This document shows, one piece after another, positions 23,695-35,975 of a stretch of 64,000 nucleotides of DNA. The translations under genes and the position numbers were made by a program. The DNA is taken from NCBI GenBank assembly GCA_035578155.1, contig JAPWDM010000016.1, forward strand, positions 3,984,501 through 4,048,500. Direction: 5' to 3'. The notes under the pieces are model-generated. The model searched no databases, was not told where the DNA came from, and worked only from the letters and a program-made list of their open reading frames with translations. The stretch is from Brachynemurus nebulosus (Eukaryota > Arthropoda > Insecta > Neuroptera > Myrmeleontidae). The number at the start of each line of letters is the position of its first letter. The stretch's first letter is position 1.

Positions 23695-25101
23695 CAAGGA
23701 GCATCACGGGGGTGTACCCCTCCGATTTTGTTTATTCTTTGATATGTTATAGAACATCGAAAAATAAGAAACACGTATTTTTTTTAGCGGCTGTAAAACG
23801 GTTTGAAGGGGTGAAATCATCCTTCAAAAAATGGGGTAAAAATTTAATTTGTTAAATATCCCGAAAACGGTAAGAGATAGAGCAAAAGTTTAAATTAGCG
23901 ATATTACTCTTTTTTAAAGAGCTATCTATTGATATGCAACTTGTTTAAATTACATCAACAGGGGTGGTTAGGGGTTAAAATTTAGGGGTTAATATTACGA
24001 AAAGAGGGTTAAAAATACAATATATTAAAATTTTGTTTACAGATTTCAAATCTAATTGAAAGAATCTAATTGACCTGTTTTTGCTCAATTTCATAATATT
24101 AAGTTTAGGGGTGAGTAACTAGAGGGTGACTGTGTTGATATAATCATACTATTTGAGTAATTTAGGAACTATTCCATGGAAAAAAGCTTAAAACAATTAT
24201 AAGAAGGTAAAAATGACATTCTCGAATTCAAAATTCAGTTTGATTAACATTGGGGAGGGGGGGTCACCCTCTTAAATTACGTTTTCATACACTCATTTAT
24301 ATTATTAACATACTTGCGGAGGATAATAATGTCAAAATAAGTGTTTCGAAAATTACACTATCGTATGTAGTATCCATTTTCAAATATATCGTTATTTTCG
24401 ATATCGATAATTTTCGATTACGAAAACTATATTTTGATAGTCGTAATACGTTCGGAACGCCCATAACTTGCTACCCTTAAGCGATATATATATACACTAA
24501 TACTAAAAATGATTGTATGTAATTTAAGAGGGTGACTCACCCCCCCCCCCCCCCCCTCAATGTTGATCAAACTGAATTTTGAATTCGAGAATATCATTTT
24601 TACGTTGTTACGATTGTTTTAAGCTATTTTACATGAAGAAGTTCCTGAATTGCTCAAATAGTATGATTATGTCAATACAGTCACCCTCTAGTTACTTACC
24701 CCTAAACTAAATATTATGAAATTGAGCAAAAACAGGTCAATTAGATTTTTTCACGTAGATTTGAAATCTGTATACAAAATTTTAATATATTGTATTTTTA
24801 ACCCTCTTTTCGTAATGTTAACCCCCAACCATCCCTGTTGATGTAATTTAAACAAGTTGCATGTCAATAGATAGCTTTTTAAAAAAGAGTAATATCGCTA
24901 ATTTAAACTTTTGCTCTATCTCTTACCGTTTTCGAGATACTTAACAAATTAAATTTTTACCCCAATTTTTGAAGGGTCATTTCACCCCTTCAAACTGTTT
25001 TACAACCGCTAAAAAAAATACGTGTCTCTTATTTTTCGATGTTCTACTACATATCAAAGAATAAACAAAATCGGAGGGGTACACCCCCGTGATGCTCCTT
25101 G
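23695..25101. mobile_element. FB1 foldback family, copy 3, with TAA duplication
   Basis: Arms 23,695-24,312 and about 24,494-25,101 (roughly 610 bp) are reverse complements. Termini are CAAGGAGCATCACGGGGGTG and its complement, flanked by TAA at 23,692-23,694 and 25,102-25,104. The empty site is preserved in repeat copy D, confirming the boundaries. The spacer carries the TATCGATAATTTTCGATTAC block. No transposase. The 3-bp TAA duplication suggests PIF/Harbinger-type mobilisation (inference). Confidence 0.88.
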
Positions 25102-25384
25102 TAAGACCTGTACCTATTTAAAATAGTTTAGCTTTCTAAGAGTAAAAGAATTTTTAAAATCGGCTGGGTAATTAGTTTTGGTATTTTTGGAACCCAAGAA
25201 CCCGAACGGATTTTGTGCAGCATAGTTGTATCCATCTAAAATAATTTAGTTCTCTAGCAGTGAGAAATTTTTTAGAATCGGTTTGATAGTTTATTATTGG
25301 CGTTTTCGGATCTGCAAGATTCCGGTGGACTTCATTAAAAAATCAGCTCGACCGTATATTCTAGGCGGACTTTATGTAATATAT

Positions 25385-26105
<721 letters not shown>

Positions 26106-26131
26106 AGAATACGAAAATGATATTCACTGAA

Positions 26132-26138
<7 letters not shown>

Positions 26139-26207
<69 letters not shown>
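26139..26207. repeat. (TA)n microsatellite flanked by an inverted repeat
   Basis: The tract is bordered by AATGATATTCACTGAAATTT and its near-exact reverse complement AAATTTTAGTGAATATCATT, so the whole block is a 130-bp palindrome. Confidence 0.92.
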
Positions 26208-26211
<4 letters not shown>

Positions 26212-26329
26212 TTTAGTGAATATCATTATCGTATTTTAGGAACCTCAAAACATATTTCTGCCATAGTCCCGGACTTAGATTGCGCCGTGAGTCCTACTGT
26301 AATAGTTGAATTTCAAGTTTTCGAAATTC

Positions 26330-26811
26330 GCTAAAAAGAAACTGCGCAGTTATAAATAATGACGTCATCTCCTTGGTAATATTTCCAGTCTGTCATTTTC
26401 GTGAAAATCAGTTTTCTATCGTCAACTGTCTCAAAGGTGCTAGTAGTCAACACTGTGGATGTGGTAAATTTTATGTGTATCTTGAATAGTTTTGGAAATA
26501 TGACAGTATGAGATGAGTATCTCAACATTAGCGGATCAGTTACCATTAATACCAACTTAACAAATTAATATTTTATAATATAATTATGAGTAGTAAAACT
26601 CTAATTTAGAATAACTAAGGAATTTAGTGTGAGGACAGACCGTGACGGGCGCCCGGAACAGTAATTAAGAAATTATATTGCATAATTGACATAAGAGCTA
26701 AAACGTGACAAACTGACCAAACACGTATTACATTTTCTTTGTCGAAAATCCGAATCCACTTGACTTTAATTGTGTTCAGAAATTATTACCTACTTGAAGG
26801 TTTGGGTATAA
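26330..26811. other. No recognised gene
   Basis: Contains one 74-codon minus-strand frame (26,331-26,555) without recognisable motifs; it may be chance. Confidence 0.45.
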
Positions 26812-27965
26812 GTTAGTGATGGGAATAATCGAATGATTTCAATAATCGATTATTTTTAATCGAGTGATTTTAATAATCGATTAATCATTCGATTATTTTT
26901 ATCGATTATTTTTAATTGAGTGATTTTAATAATCGATTAATCATTCGATTATTTTTATCGATTATTTTCATTCGATTATTTTTGTCGATTATTTTCATTC
27001 GATCATTTTTATCGACTATGTTTCATTCGATTATTATTATCAATTATTTTCTTTCGATTATTTCTAACAATTATTGGTCGATTATTTTTATCGGTTATAT
27101 TATTCAGTTATTGAGATGCGATAAAAAATTAAATTTCAATTTTGTAATTTTTTGGAATCCTTTTATTGTAATTTTTATTTTCAAATTCAAACCTATAATA
27201 CAATATTATTTACTTGTATCATATGAACCATACAACCATAATCCATCTTTCAGTTCTTTTGTTTTTAGGTGGTTTATTATATTATATTCAAAAATCTTTT
27301 TTTTTATTATATTTATGTCCATTAGAGATTAAACCAGTACTAATTACAGTTTCAAAAATAAAAGTGGTATTTTGCAAAGTAAAGTATTTGTTTATTATTT
27401 ACAAATATGGAATACCATAAAGTAACGCTCAAATCTATTAATACTAATTATCGGTTTTTCCATTTTAATAGTCGGCATTTTAACACGTTGATGATCATAA
27501 TCTATATAGTGACGAAACACCCCACTAGCGCAGTATTTTGACAACTATAGAATTGTTGACGTAGTACAGCGTTGTGTCTTAGTTAGTTAGGTTTTACTTG
27601 ACGGTGCACATACAACGCCCATGACCATTAAAGTATTAATAACCCCTGCTAGGTTGTGCTATTCATCTGATGCAAAACATCGCCAATAATTGTTATTATA
27701 AAACCTTTTTTTTTTTATTTAAACTGTTGTCTGTTTTCAATAGATATGACGACCCGCTAAATAATTATTACCTGATATTTTTTAGGATAACTTTTGTAGG
27801 ATCGAATTTGTTTTATCTCCATATATTTTTAAAACTGTTCGATTGAAAAATAATCGAATGATTTAATATCTCAAGATATTTTTTTAAAATCATTCGAATG
27901 ATAAATAATCGAATGATTTTATTATATCTCGAGATATTTTAATAATCGAATGATCGATCCAATCT
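26812..27965. repeat. ATCGATTATT-rich repeat region, possible TIR element
   Basis: GTTAGTGATGGGAATAATCG opens a run of about twenty TCGATTATT/AATCGATTA motifs on both strands to about 27,110. Similar AATAATCGAATGA motifs reappear at 27,855-27,962. The opening resembles TIRs of some hAT elements (TAGTGATGGGAA), but a matching right terminus is not seen. The middle has no recognised protein; long frames across it reflect biased composition. Confidence 0.5.
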
Positions 27966-28458
27966 AATGACCTGTAACAAATGATCAGTTTAAAATATTA
28001 AAGAAAAACAGTTTTATGTTCCGGTGTAGAATTCGAAATTTGCAGATTTGTAACTTTAACATGTAAGTAGATGATCATGTCATAATATATAAGCAAGTAA
28101 AAATTCAAATTAGGTATATTCTAACTTGGTGCCGTCCGATCACTTTTGTTAGCCATTATATATAGGTACATATGTATAATATATTACATTATTTTGTGCA
28201 AACAATAACAATTTTAATTGATAATTAAAATTTTCCGAGACCCTCCGGCTAACAGGTTTACAAAGTAAAATGAATATAAATTTATTATTGAATACTATAA
28301 TTACTTCTGTGATTGAATGCAAGCAAGGTAAGAAATATTTTTTCAAAGATATTTTTGTTAGAAGGGTATTATTTATAAATTAGAACAGTTGTATTAGTGC
28401 ATGAGTGGCCAAAATTATTTCCACGGATTTTTTCTTTATAATTTCATTTTTTACATGG
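27966..28458. other. No gene seen
   Basis: AT-rich, no recognised feature. Confidence 0.5.
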
Positions 28459-28956
28459 TACCGTCACTTGGGACAAATCCGGACAGTAGGGGTGAATCCG
28501 GATAGAGCCGCCTATGGATATTTCTTTGTCAATATTACCATCGCACAAGATCACAGATCAATCTATGTTGTTAAATTTTGTCAGTTATGAGTTAGTCATC
28601 GAAGAAAAGCGGTGTACGTGATGTCTTAATATTTTGATATTTTACAGGGACGTCTTTTATAAATTTTAAATATAACGTGCGTTGTGAAATTTTGTAAAGA
28701 ACCTGCTGTGCAAAAAAAAACCTTATATATCATATATACGCTAGGAACTGCCAACAAAATGTTAAGTGTGGTGTTAACAATATATGCACAATAAATAAAA
28801 GCTCTATTGTGCTTTTTTTTGATAAATTAATTAACAAAAAATTGTTTTTAGATGGGGCGAATCCGTACATCATGGTGCATCAGTATAAAAAGAAAGTATA
28901 AAGGGAATAAACTACATGAACTATAGATTAGATAATGTAGAACCGGCATTTTTCGA

Positions 28957-29234
28957 CAGAGGCGCAACAACCGAGGGGCCCAAAGGGTCCGGACCCCCTA
29001 AAATTATATGGACTCCTCATAAATTACGTAAATTTTCCTTCAATTTATTTTATTTATATTAAAAAGTAAAATATTTAGTGGCTTACTGATATTTTTTATT
29101 TAAAAATCAAATTTTGGGCGACGCTATTTACGATAACATTTTCCATTGTTATCGAAGAATTGCGTTATCAAAAAATTTGGTTATGTAAATTTTTGTTGGA
29201 CCCTCTGCAGATTTGTAGTTGTTGCGCTCCTATT
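28957..29234. mobile_element. Small nested inverted-repeat element
   Basis: GAGGCGCAACAACC with GGGTCCGGACCCCC at the left, and TTGGACCCTCTGC with GTTGTTGCGCTCC at the right, are in inverted order inside the 1.3-kb element. Ends are approximate. Confidence 0.5.
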
Positions 29235-29394
29235 TTCCGATATTAAAAATAAAAGAAATCACTCAGACAAGCTGCTGAATATTACCATGTTCTCAAATCG
29301 GCCTTGTATGATAGACTCAAAGGCAAATCGAAATAAAATTTATGTAAATCCAGAATGTTTTATTTAACCCATCAAATGTCATTCGCGGATGTAA

Positions 29395-29440
29395 ATATTT
29401 ATTTTAGCGAATTTCCAGACTGGAAATTCAGCTACTTTTA
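29395..29440 (-). repeat. Fragment of the (TA)n family 3' hairpin
   Basis: TTTAGCGAATTTCCAG-ACTGG-AAATTCAGCT is the reverse complement of the terminal hairpin that ends copies A, B and C, so a short remnant of that family probably lies here. Confidence 0.45.
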
Positions 29441-29760
29441 TCTTTTATGTCCGAAGTCATGCATATCTTATATGCATGACTGAATATGATTTATATTGCA
29501 AAAAGGCTATGTCCGTATTCACCCCACACACAGGGGTGAACCAAAAAAAAAAAAAAAAAAAATAATATTAATAAATAAATAAAATAAAATAAAAAAATAA
29601 AAAATGTTGCAGTAACAATTTTGATATTTTTATTACTATCCTATATGCTCGTGATATTAAAGCATTTAAATTATTTTTTTAGAATTTTTTAGATTAACTT
29701 TAAACAATTAATTGCCAAAAAAACTCAAAAAATCGTCCGGATTCGCCCCAACTGACAGTA

Positions 29761-30098
29761 CTACATATGAAAGTTCATACTACCAATTGGCCAGATTTTT
29801 TTAAACTGACATTGTTTATAAAAATGAGAAAGAATAATATTTTTCTGTTCCTACTATTAAAAGTATGACATTTTGCGCACGGCTAACTATATGTAAAAAT
29901 TAACAATTTCCCACACCGTGCGGAAATAGCGTGCGAAATAATTTTCCACGGTCTAATATAATAAAAAAAATAGACTGTTTCGATAATTTAATATTTAATA
30001 TATATAAATATATACATAATATGTAAGTATATGAAAAACTAAATATGTAAAGTGTATAAGTATCTAAAAATATACATAATATGTAAGTTGATTATTTG
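29761..30098. other. No gene seen
   Basis: AT-rich, no recognised feature. Confidence 0.5.
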
Positions 30099-30101
30099 TT
30101 A

Positions 30102-31329
30102 TAGCTCGTCCACACTACACAAACTTTTGTTTGTACAAACTTTTACACAAACAAAAGTTTGTACAAATAGCACGTCCACATTCACAAACTTTTGTTTGAC
30201 TGAATTTTTGCACAAACTTTTTATAGATAATATATGTACCATACATAGATGAAGTACACATTTTTTTTTTTTTTGAAGCAAATCGGCATATTTGTTAACA
30301 CCTTTTACAACCTACAAAGTGTCGGTGTAATAAATATTTTGTAATTTATTGCTAATAAATATTTATTGTATGGTACATTGGTACATACGTATTCAGTATC
30401 AATATTTTTCAGAAACCATTACTCTAGACTGGAATGAATCGAGAAAGGCGGGTGAATAGGGACACAAGGAAAAATGTTACTCATATATATAAACCAACAT
30501 ATTAAATGTTGGTTTAAAAACACTAAACATAAATCGGAATAGATATCTTTCTTAAAATATAGTAGAATAATTATTTTTTCGGGTAACAACAATAACTAAG
30601 GTTGAAGTTGAATAAAAAATATTAGAACATCAATTTAAATTGACGTCTTCAAACAGTGTTACTTTTTGTTTTTAAAACTTCTTCTAAAAACTATTTATTT
30701 TGGTGCTCTAATGAAAGAATTCTTGTTTAATCGAAATTTTAGTTATTTTGAATATCTGAAAAAGGAAGACTACAAACTTTTAATTGTTTTTATTTTTTTA
30801 AGAGGAAATCATAAGGATGTGACATTGAGATTAAGTTGGAGGTACCCCAATTTACCATAGAGAAGAAATTACATTATTTTTGTAATTTTTTTAAAAACCA
30901 GAGACATTTTCCAAAATTTTTGATTACTGTAATAAAGTAACCATTCTCGTAAATTTTTAATATATTAATGTTTTTTAACATATTAATTAATATAATATTA
31001 AAGAATACGTACTCATAAAAGAAATATAAAAAAATACGGTGCAAAGCCTGAATTGGTGCCTACTCAGTCATTTTTACGGTAGTTGTCAAACTCACACGTC
31101 CATACCAACTTTTTGATGCGAGATACAAAAATCCACAAACACTGGTACAAACTTTGAACATCACGTTCACACGTATCGTTTGCCCAAACTTATGTTTCTG
31201 CAAACAATTTATTCAAACAAAAGTTTGTGTGATTTTACAAAATGTTTGCGCAAACTTCACGTCCACACGTACCATTTTGCACAAACTTATGTTTGCGCAA
31301 ACAAAAGTTTGTGTAGTCTGGACCGGCTA
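30102..31329. mobile_element. 1.23-kb TIR element with TTA duplication
   Basis: TAGCTCGTCCACACTACACA then AACTTTTGTTTG at the left mirrors CAAACAAAAGTTTGTGTAGT then CTGGACCGGCTA at the right. TTA flanks both ends (30,099-30,101; 31,330-31,332), or TA if the first TIR bases are taken as target. The ACAAACTTTTGTTTG palindrome recurs several times at each end, giving a cluster of subterminal binding-site-like repeats. No transposase. PIF/Harbinger-type by duplication length, inferred. Confidence 0.75.
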
Positions 31330-31435
31330 TTACTGTTTCCATAGTTTCAAAGTATGTTTTGGCAAAAATTTGAACATCTTACCACTGACATTATAAATTT
31401 AAAAAATTTTTACTACTTATTTAAATAAATATTAA

Positions 31436-31871
31436 CACTTTCAGTCCCATGGCTTCGGCATCCGAAACCAAACAAAACATCCTCAGAGGCCGACCGCGAA
31501 AACAAAACACTTAAAAATATTTATAAAAAAGATTTTATATTATGTATTCTTATAAAAATAAATTTATTATGTACTACATACCGGACACTTTTCATTTTTT
31601 GTACATATAAATATACATAATATGTTTTATCATCAAAATATCTAGACTTGTTTATACAATAATATTTTTATCCACATATGTATGTATGTGTGTGTTGTAT
31701 GCTTGTATATATGTATGTTACTCATCTTTTGACCTGCATAAGTAACACATACATGTTGAATCCTTTAGTGTTTTGTGGAATCATTTTATGTACTTGTTTA
31801 CATAAAATTTGCTTAAAAATATTGTCGGCTTCCGGGGAAGTTTACTGTGAAAGTGCTCGGGCCTCATAGTG
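31436..31871. mobile_element. TTAA-flanked MITE (436 bp)
   Basis: TTAA at 31,432-31,435 and 31,872-31,875 flanks imperfect TIRs CACTTTCAGTCCCATGG and CTCGGGCCTCATAGTG. A TTAA duplication points to piggyBac-type mobilisation (inference). Small open frames inside look like chance. Confidence 0.65.
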
Positions 31872-31909
31872 TTAATGTAAATTTTACGAAAAAAATGTGC
31901 TCGTAGAAA

Positions 31910-32030
31910 AAGTATAGTGAGTGAGAAAAGCGTATTTCTCACTCATATGAATTGTTGCACTCGTCCTGCGGGCTCGCGCAACAAACTCATATTCGTGAGA
32001 AATAAGCCTCTTTTCCCACTTATAAATTAT
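31910..32030. repeat. Hairpin repeat
   Basis: GTGAGAAAAGCGTATTTCTC pairs with GAGAAATAAGCCTCTTTTCC-like sequence 90 bp on, around a TTGCACTCGT...GCGCGCAACAA-type GC stem. Related in style to the hairpins at 13,154 and 17,381. Confidence 0.6.
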
Positions 32031-32228
32031 TAGAAATAAACAAATCTAGTTCGAAAGATACCCACTAGTGTGTAGAACAACGTGCTAAAATTATAGTCCG
32101 ATCGGTTTATTAAAATTTCGCCTCCACTGCCCACCAGTCAAAAAAATGTAGTATCCAGGAAAAAGTGTTTAAAGTTTTAGTAATAAATTTTTCATAAAAT
32201 ATAATTAGGAAAAGATATTTTCATATGA

Positions 32229-32420
32229 AATACAGGCTGAGTTTTCCGAGAGTTGCCATTTTGATTACAGCCAAACCGTTGATTTAATCGAAAAATTGTT
32301 CAAATAAGAGTTATAGATATCGACGGGGGCAACCGATTGCTATAGTCAGGAGCTTTATAGCTCTTATGGTTTTCGAGTTATGATACAAACTTATAGATTT
32401 TTAAATGAGACTATATATGT
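32229..32420. mobile_element. One end of the CAGNNTGAGTTTT MITE family
   Basis: CAGGCTGAGTTTTCCGAGAG, ATTACAGCCAAACCGTTGAT and TATCGACGGGGGCAACCGAT match the TIR and inner part of the complete 191-bp element at 40,858-41,048. The other TIR is missing, so this is a truncated relative. Confidence 0.7.
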
Positions 32421-32460
32421 TAATTTTTCGATAAAACTGATCTAATGCATCAATTAAAAA

Positions 32461-33038
32461 TCTGACAAAAACAGATATCTGAAGATATCTGCAAAAATGG
32501 AGGCAAGTACTTTGTCAGCTGAATATTGGTTTGCAACATAGCTTACGTCAAATAAATAAATAAGCAAAAGAACAAGTTAAAAATAAAAAGACATAAATAA
32601 TTTCACAACTGTATTTAGTACTAGTATTTTAAAATTAAAAAAAAAATAGTTGAAATCAATTTTTATGCCAAGTACAAATATAATTATAATAATTATGATA
32701 ACCACAAATTTTAAATTTAAAAATAAATCCTTTCAAAAAAAATCAAAATAAATTTTTTTTGAAAGGATTTATTTTTAAATTTAAAATTTGTGGTTATCAT
32801 AATTATTATAATTATATTTGTACTTGGCATAAGAATCGATGTCAACTATTTTTTTTTTTTTAAATTTTAATATACTAATACTAAATGCAGTTGTGAAATT
32901 ATTTATGTCTTTTTATTTTTAATTTGTTCTTTTGCTTATTTATTTATTTGACGTAAGCTATGATGCAAACCAATATTCAGCTGACAAAGTACTTGCCTCC
33001 ATTTTTGCAGATATCTTCAGATATCTGTTTTTGTCGGA
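32461..33038. mobile_element. Foldback element FB3, copy 1
   Basis: A 578-bp palindrome. Arms of about 285 bp run from TCTGACAAAAACAGATATCT to the centre near 32,750 (TTTGAAAGGATTTATTTTTA) and back to AGATATCTGTTTTTGTCGGA. Termini hold an AGATATCT motif repeated twice. A second copy lies at 45,219-45,773. No coding and no clear target duplication. Confidence 0.85.
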
Positions 33039-33225
33039 TTTTAGCTATTATTTTTTGTTTTATTTTTACTTGAGTAAAAGATTTGAGTAGGTACTTTCCA
33101 ACGATTTGTTAATTTATTTTAAATAAATACATAATTACATTTTTTAATTAATAAATAATTAACTCATTAATGTCTCAATTTCTTATATTACACTTTATTA
33201 TTCTTATGCCTTTATATTATATTAT

Positions 33226-33280
<55 letters not shown>
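33226..33280 (+). repeat. (TAA)n microsatellite, start of Dong-like array
   Basis: About 18 TAA units directly before the first truncated retrotransposon copy. Dong elements are known to use TAA repeats as target and tail. Confidence 0.95.
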
Positions 33281-33281
<1 letters not shown>

Positions 33282-33585
33282 GAAAGCGAACTAGGCATTC
33301 ACAGCCGTCTGTCATTGAGCCAACATCTACGCTCCCACAAAAGTCTCGTCGTACGAACCAGTATACACCAAAATAGACGCATAACACCTCGTTTCAAGCA
33401 ACAACAACAACAATATAAGGAGTGATGTGACAAACCCGTCCGTGAATGTACTACGGTACTTTTACGGATTGGTTTGGCACATTACCCTTCCACAGAGCCT
33501 AATACCTTGCATAATGCCGGTATAGGTGAATGTTACCCAGTACTGTCCTACTGAGTAGTGAGCGCCAGGTTGGCGTAAAAGTCTA
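33281..33585 (+). mobile_element. Dong/R4-like retrotransposon, 3' fragment (copy 1)
   Basis: The shortest copy in the array. It holds only the last 32 codons of the ORF (33,281-33,376, ending in QYTPK and a stop) and the 3'UTR, which ends GAGCGCCAGGTTGGCGTAA then (TAA)n. The 5' truncation falls at the CGAAAGCGAACTAGG position of the ORF. The 3'UTR is identical by eye to that of copy 3 over long stretches. Confidence 0.85.
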
Positions 33586-33639
33586 TAATAATAATAATAA
33601 TAATAATAATAATTAATAATAATAATAATAATAATAACA

Positions 33640-34409
33640 TAATACGAATCCGACTGCGATATGTGAAAGCACAAGACCTGCTTCTACTCCATCTGAGCCA
33701 TCTACAGTGAGCGAACAATACACTGACACTCATCTTACAGACACACAACACACTTACATAAACACACAATACACTAACACTGAAAGACAAACACTTAACA
33801 CACATACAGATCCAGATTCGTCTGATGGAGAGGGGGGATCCAACAACTGCCGCACTGTCACTGTTACCGCTCTGGTGCACAATCCTCCCCAATTCAATAA
33901 CACACAAGGTCCGTCAACCTCTATACCATCTAAACGCGCAGTTCCAGGAACACCCGATCTTAATGAGCAATTTGATGAACCAGAAAACATCTACACCAAG
34001 AAACGTAAAATAGAAAGACACATCCACACACATACACAAACACACACACAAACACAAACAGTCCTTCCCGTTCCCTCTGTCCCTACTCCTACCTACCATC
34101 TGAGCACACGAAAACGAACTGGGCATTCACAGCCGTCTGTCATTGAGCCAACATCTACGCTCCCACAAAAGTCTCGTCGTACGAACCAGTGTACACCAAA
34201 ATAGACGCATAACACCTCGTTTCAAGCAATAACAACAACAATATAAGGAGTGATGTGACAGACCCGTCTGTGAATGTACTACGGTACTTTTACGGATTGG
34301 TTTGGCACATTACCCTTCCACAGAGCCTAATACCTTGCATAATGCCGGTATAGGTGAATGTTACCCAGCACTGTCCTACTGAGTAGTGAGCGCCAGGTTG
34401 GCGTAAGTC

Positions 34410-34410
<1 letters not shown>
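33640..34410 (+). pseudogene. Dong/R4-like retrotransposon, 3' fragment (copy 2)
   Basis: Begins at AATACGAATCCGACTGCG, directly after (TAA)n. It encodes the Thr/His-rich C-terminal tail (open to the stop at 34,204) with a basic patch (KKRKIER) and a repetitive HTHTQTHTQTQ stretch. The endonuclease part is absent. The 3'UTR runs to 34,410, followed by about 26 TAA units to 34,490. It has several substitutions relative to copies 3 and 4. The truncation point differs from the other copies, which suits target-primed reverse transcription that stopped early. Confidence 0.85.
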
Positions 34411-34484
<74 letters not shown>

Positions 34485-34490
34485 TAATAA

Positions 34491-35962
34491 CACGCCTGGT
34501 TGAGTCAAGGAAGTCTTTTCCCGGAGACTGAAGGATTCATGCTGGCTATACAAGATCAAGTAATTCATACAAAGAATTATTCAAAATACATACTTCGGGA
34601 CTCGTCAATAATATCTGACTCATGCCGGAGATGCCATTCCAAATCTGAAACGATCCAACACATCACAGCTGCCTGTACTCAGCTCGCTCAGTCCGAATAT
34701 AAACACCGTCACGACCAGGTTGGCAAAATCATATACCAGAAACTAGCGGTTAAGCACCACCTTATAACCGATAAAACCCCTTACTACAAGCTCACACCAA
34801 AAGTAGTAGCGGAGAATGACTCCTGTAGACTTTACTGGGATCGGTCGATTATTACAGATAAGACCATAAATCATAATCGACCAGATATCACCTTCGTAAT
34901 GAAACAAACTAAGACCACCTATCTGATCGACATTGCGGTTCCGAATACACATAACTTACAAAAAACACGCAGTTAAATTGGAGAAATACACTGACCTCGC
35001 AGCCGAAATAAAACAACAATGGCGAATGGAACATGTCCACATTGTTCCAATAGTACTCAGTGCCACCGGGGTCATTCCACACACACTACACAATAGCTTG
35101 AGCCTCTTGGGTCTCCCAAAGTACACATATGTCACTATGCAAAAGGCAGTGATCATAAACACGTGTCGTATAGTACGGAAGTTCCTCAGTAATACGAATC
35201 CGACTGCGATATGTGAAAGCACAAGACCTGCTTCTACTCCATCTGAGCCATCTACAGTGAGTGAAGAACACACTGACACTCATCCTACTGACACACAACA
35301 CACATACATAAACACACAATACACTAACACTGAAAGACAAACACTTAACACACATACAGATCCAGATTCGTCTGATGGAGAGGGGGGATCGAACAACTGC
35401 CGCACTGTCACTGTTACCGCTCTGGTGCACAATCCTCCCCAATTCAATAACACACAAGGTCCGTCAACCTCTGTACCATCTAAACGCGCAGTTCCAGGAA
35501 CACCCGATCTTAATGAGCAATTTGATGAACCAGAAAACATCTACACCAAGAAACGTAAAATAGAAAGACACATCCACACACATACACAAACACACACACA
35601 AACACAAACAGTCCTTTCCCTTCCCTCTGTCCCTACTCCTACCTACCATCTGAGGACACGAAAACGAACTAGGCTTTCACAGCCCTCTGTCATTGAGCCA
35701 ACATCTACGCTCCCACAAAAGTCTCGTCGTACGAACCAGTATACACCAAAATAGACGCATAACACCTCGTTTCAAGCAACAACAACAACAATATAAGGAG
35801 TGATGTGACAAACCCGTCCGTGAATGTACTACGGTACTTTTACGGATTGGTTTGGCACATTACCCTTCCACAGAGCCTAATACCTTGCATAATGCCGGTA
35901 TAGGTGAATGTTACCCAGTACTGTCCTACTGAGTAGTGAGCGCCAGGTTGGCGTAAAAGTCT
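34491..35962 (+). pseudogene. Dong/R4-like retrotransposon, endonuclease end (copy 3)
   Basis: The first frame (34,500-34,976) holds a Cys-His knuckle (C42, C45, H54, C59) and an RPD motif at residues 127-129 followed 15 residues later by LIDIAVP. This combination is the restriction-like (PD-(D/E)XK) endonuclease at the C terminus of R2/R4/Dong-type non-LTR elements. The frame breaks in an A6 run near 34,960, and the rest continues in another frame (about 34,966-35,754) through the Thr/His-rich tail. The reverse transcriptase is not present (5' truncation at CACGCCTGGTTGAG). The 3'UTR ends in (TAA)4. Copy 4, 1,485 bp downstream, shares the same truncation point and frameshift, so the pair arose by duplication of an already broken copy. 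Confidence 0.88.
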
Positions 35963-35975
35963 ATAATAATAATAA

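Larger units (their letters stand above)
28461..29758. mobile_element. 1.3-kb TIR element with TA duplication
   Basis: CCGTCACTTGGGACAAATCC at the left and GGATTCGCCCCAACTGACAG at the right are imperfect TIRs (20 of about 24 positions), flanked by TA at 28,459-28,460 and 29,759-29,760. Subterminal relatives (GGGGTGAATCCGGATAGAG; GTCCGTATTCACCCC) lie inside. A TA duplication suggests the Tc1/mariner/pogo group (inference). No transposase was found. It contains an A19 run near 29,540 and a perfect GTCATGCATA...TATGCATGAC palindrome near 29,456. Confidence 0.7.

Noticed and set aside
26331..26555. 74-codon minus-strand frame
   Set aside because: Begins exactly at the end of a repeat copy, no recognised domain, length compatible with chance.
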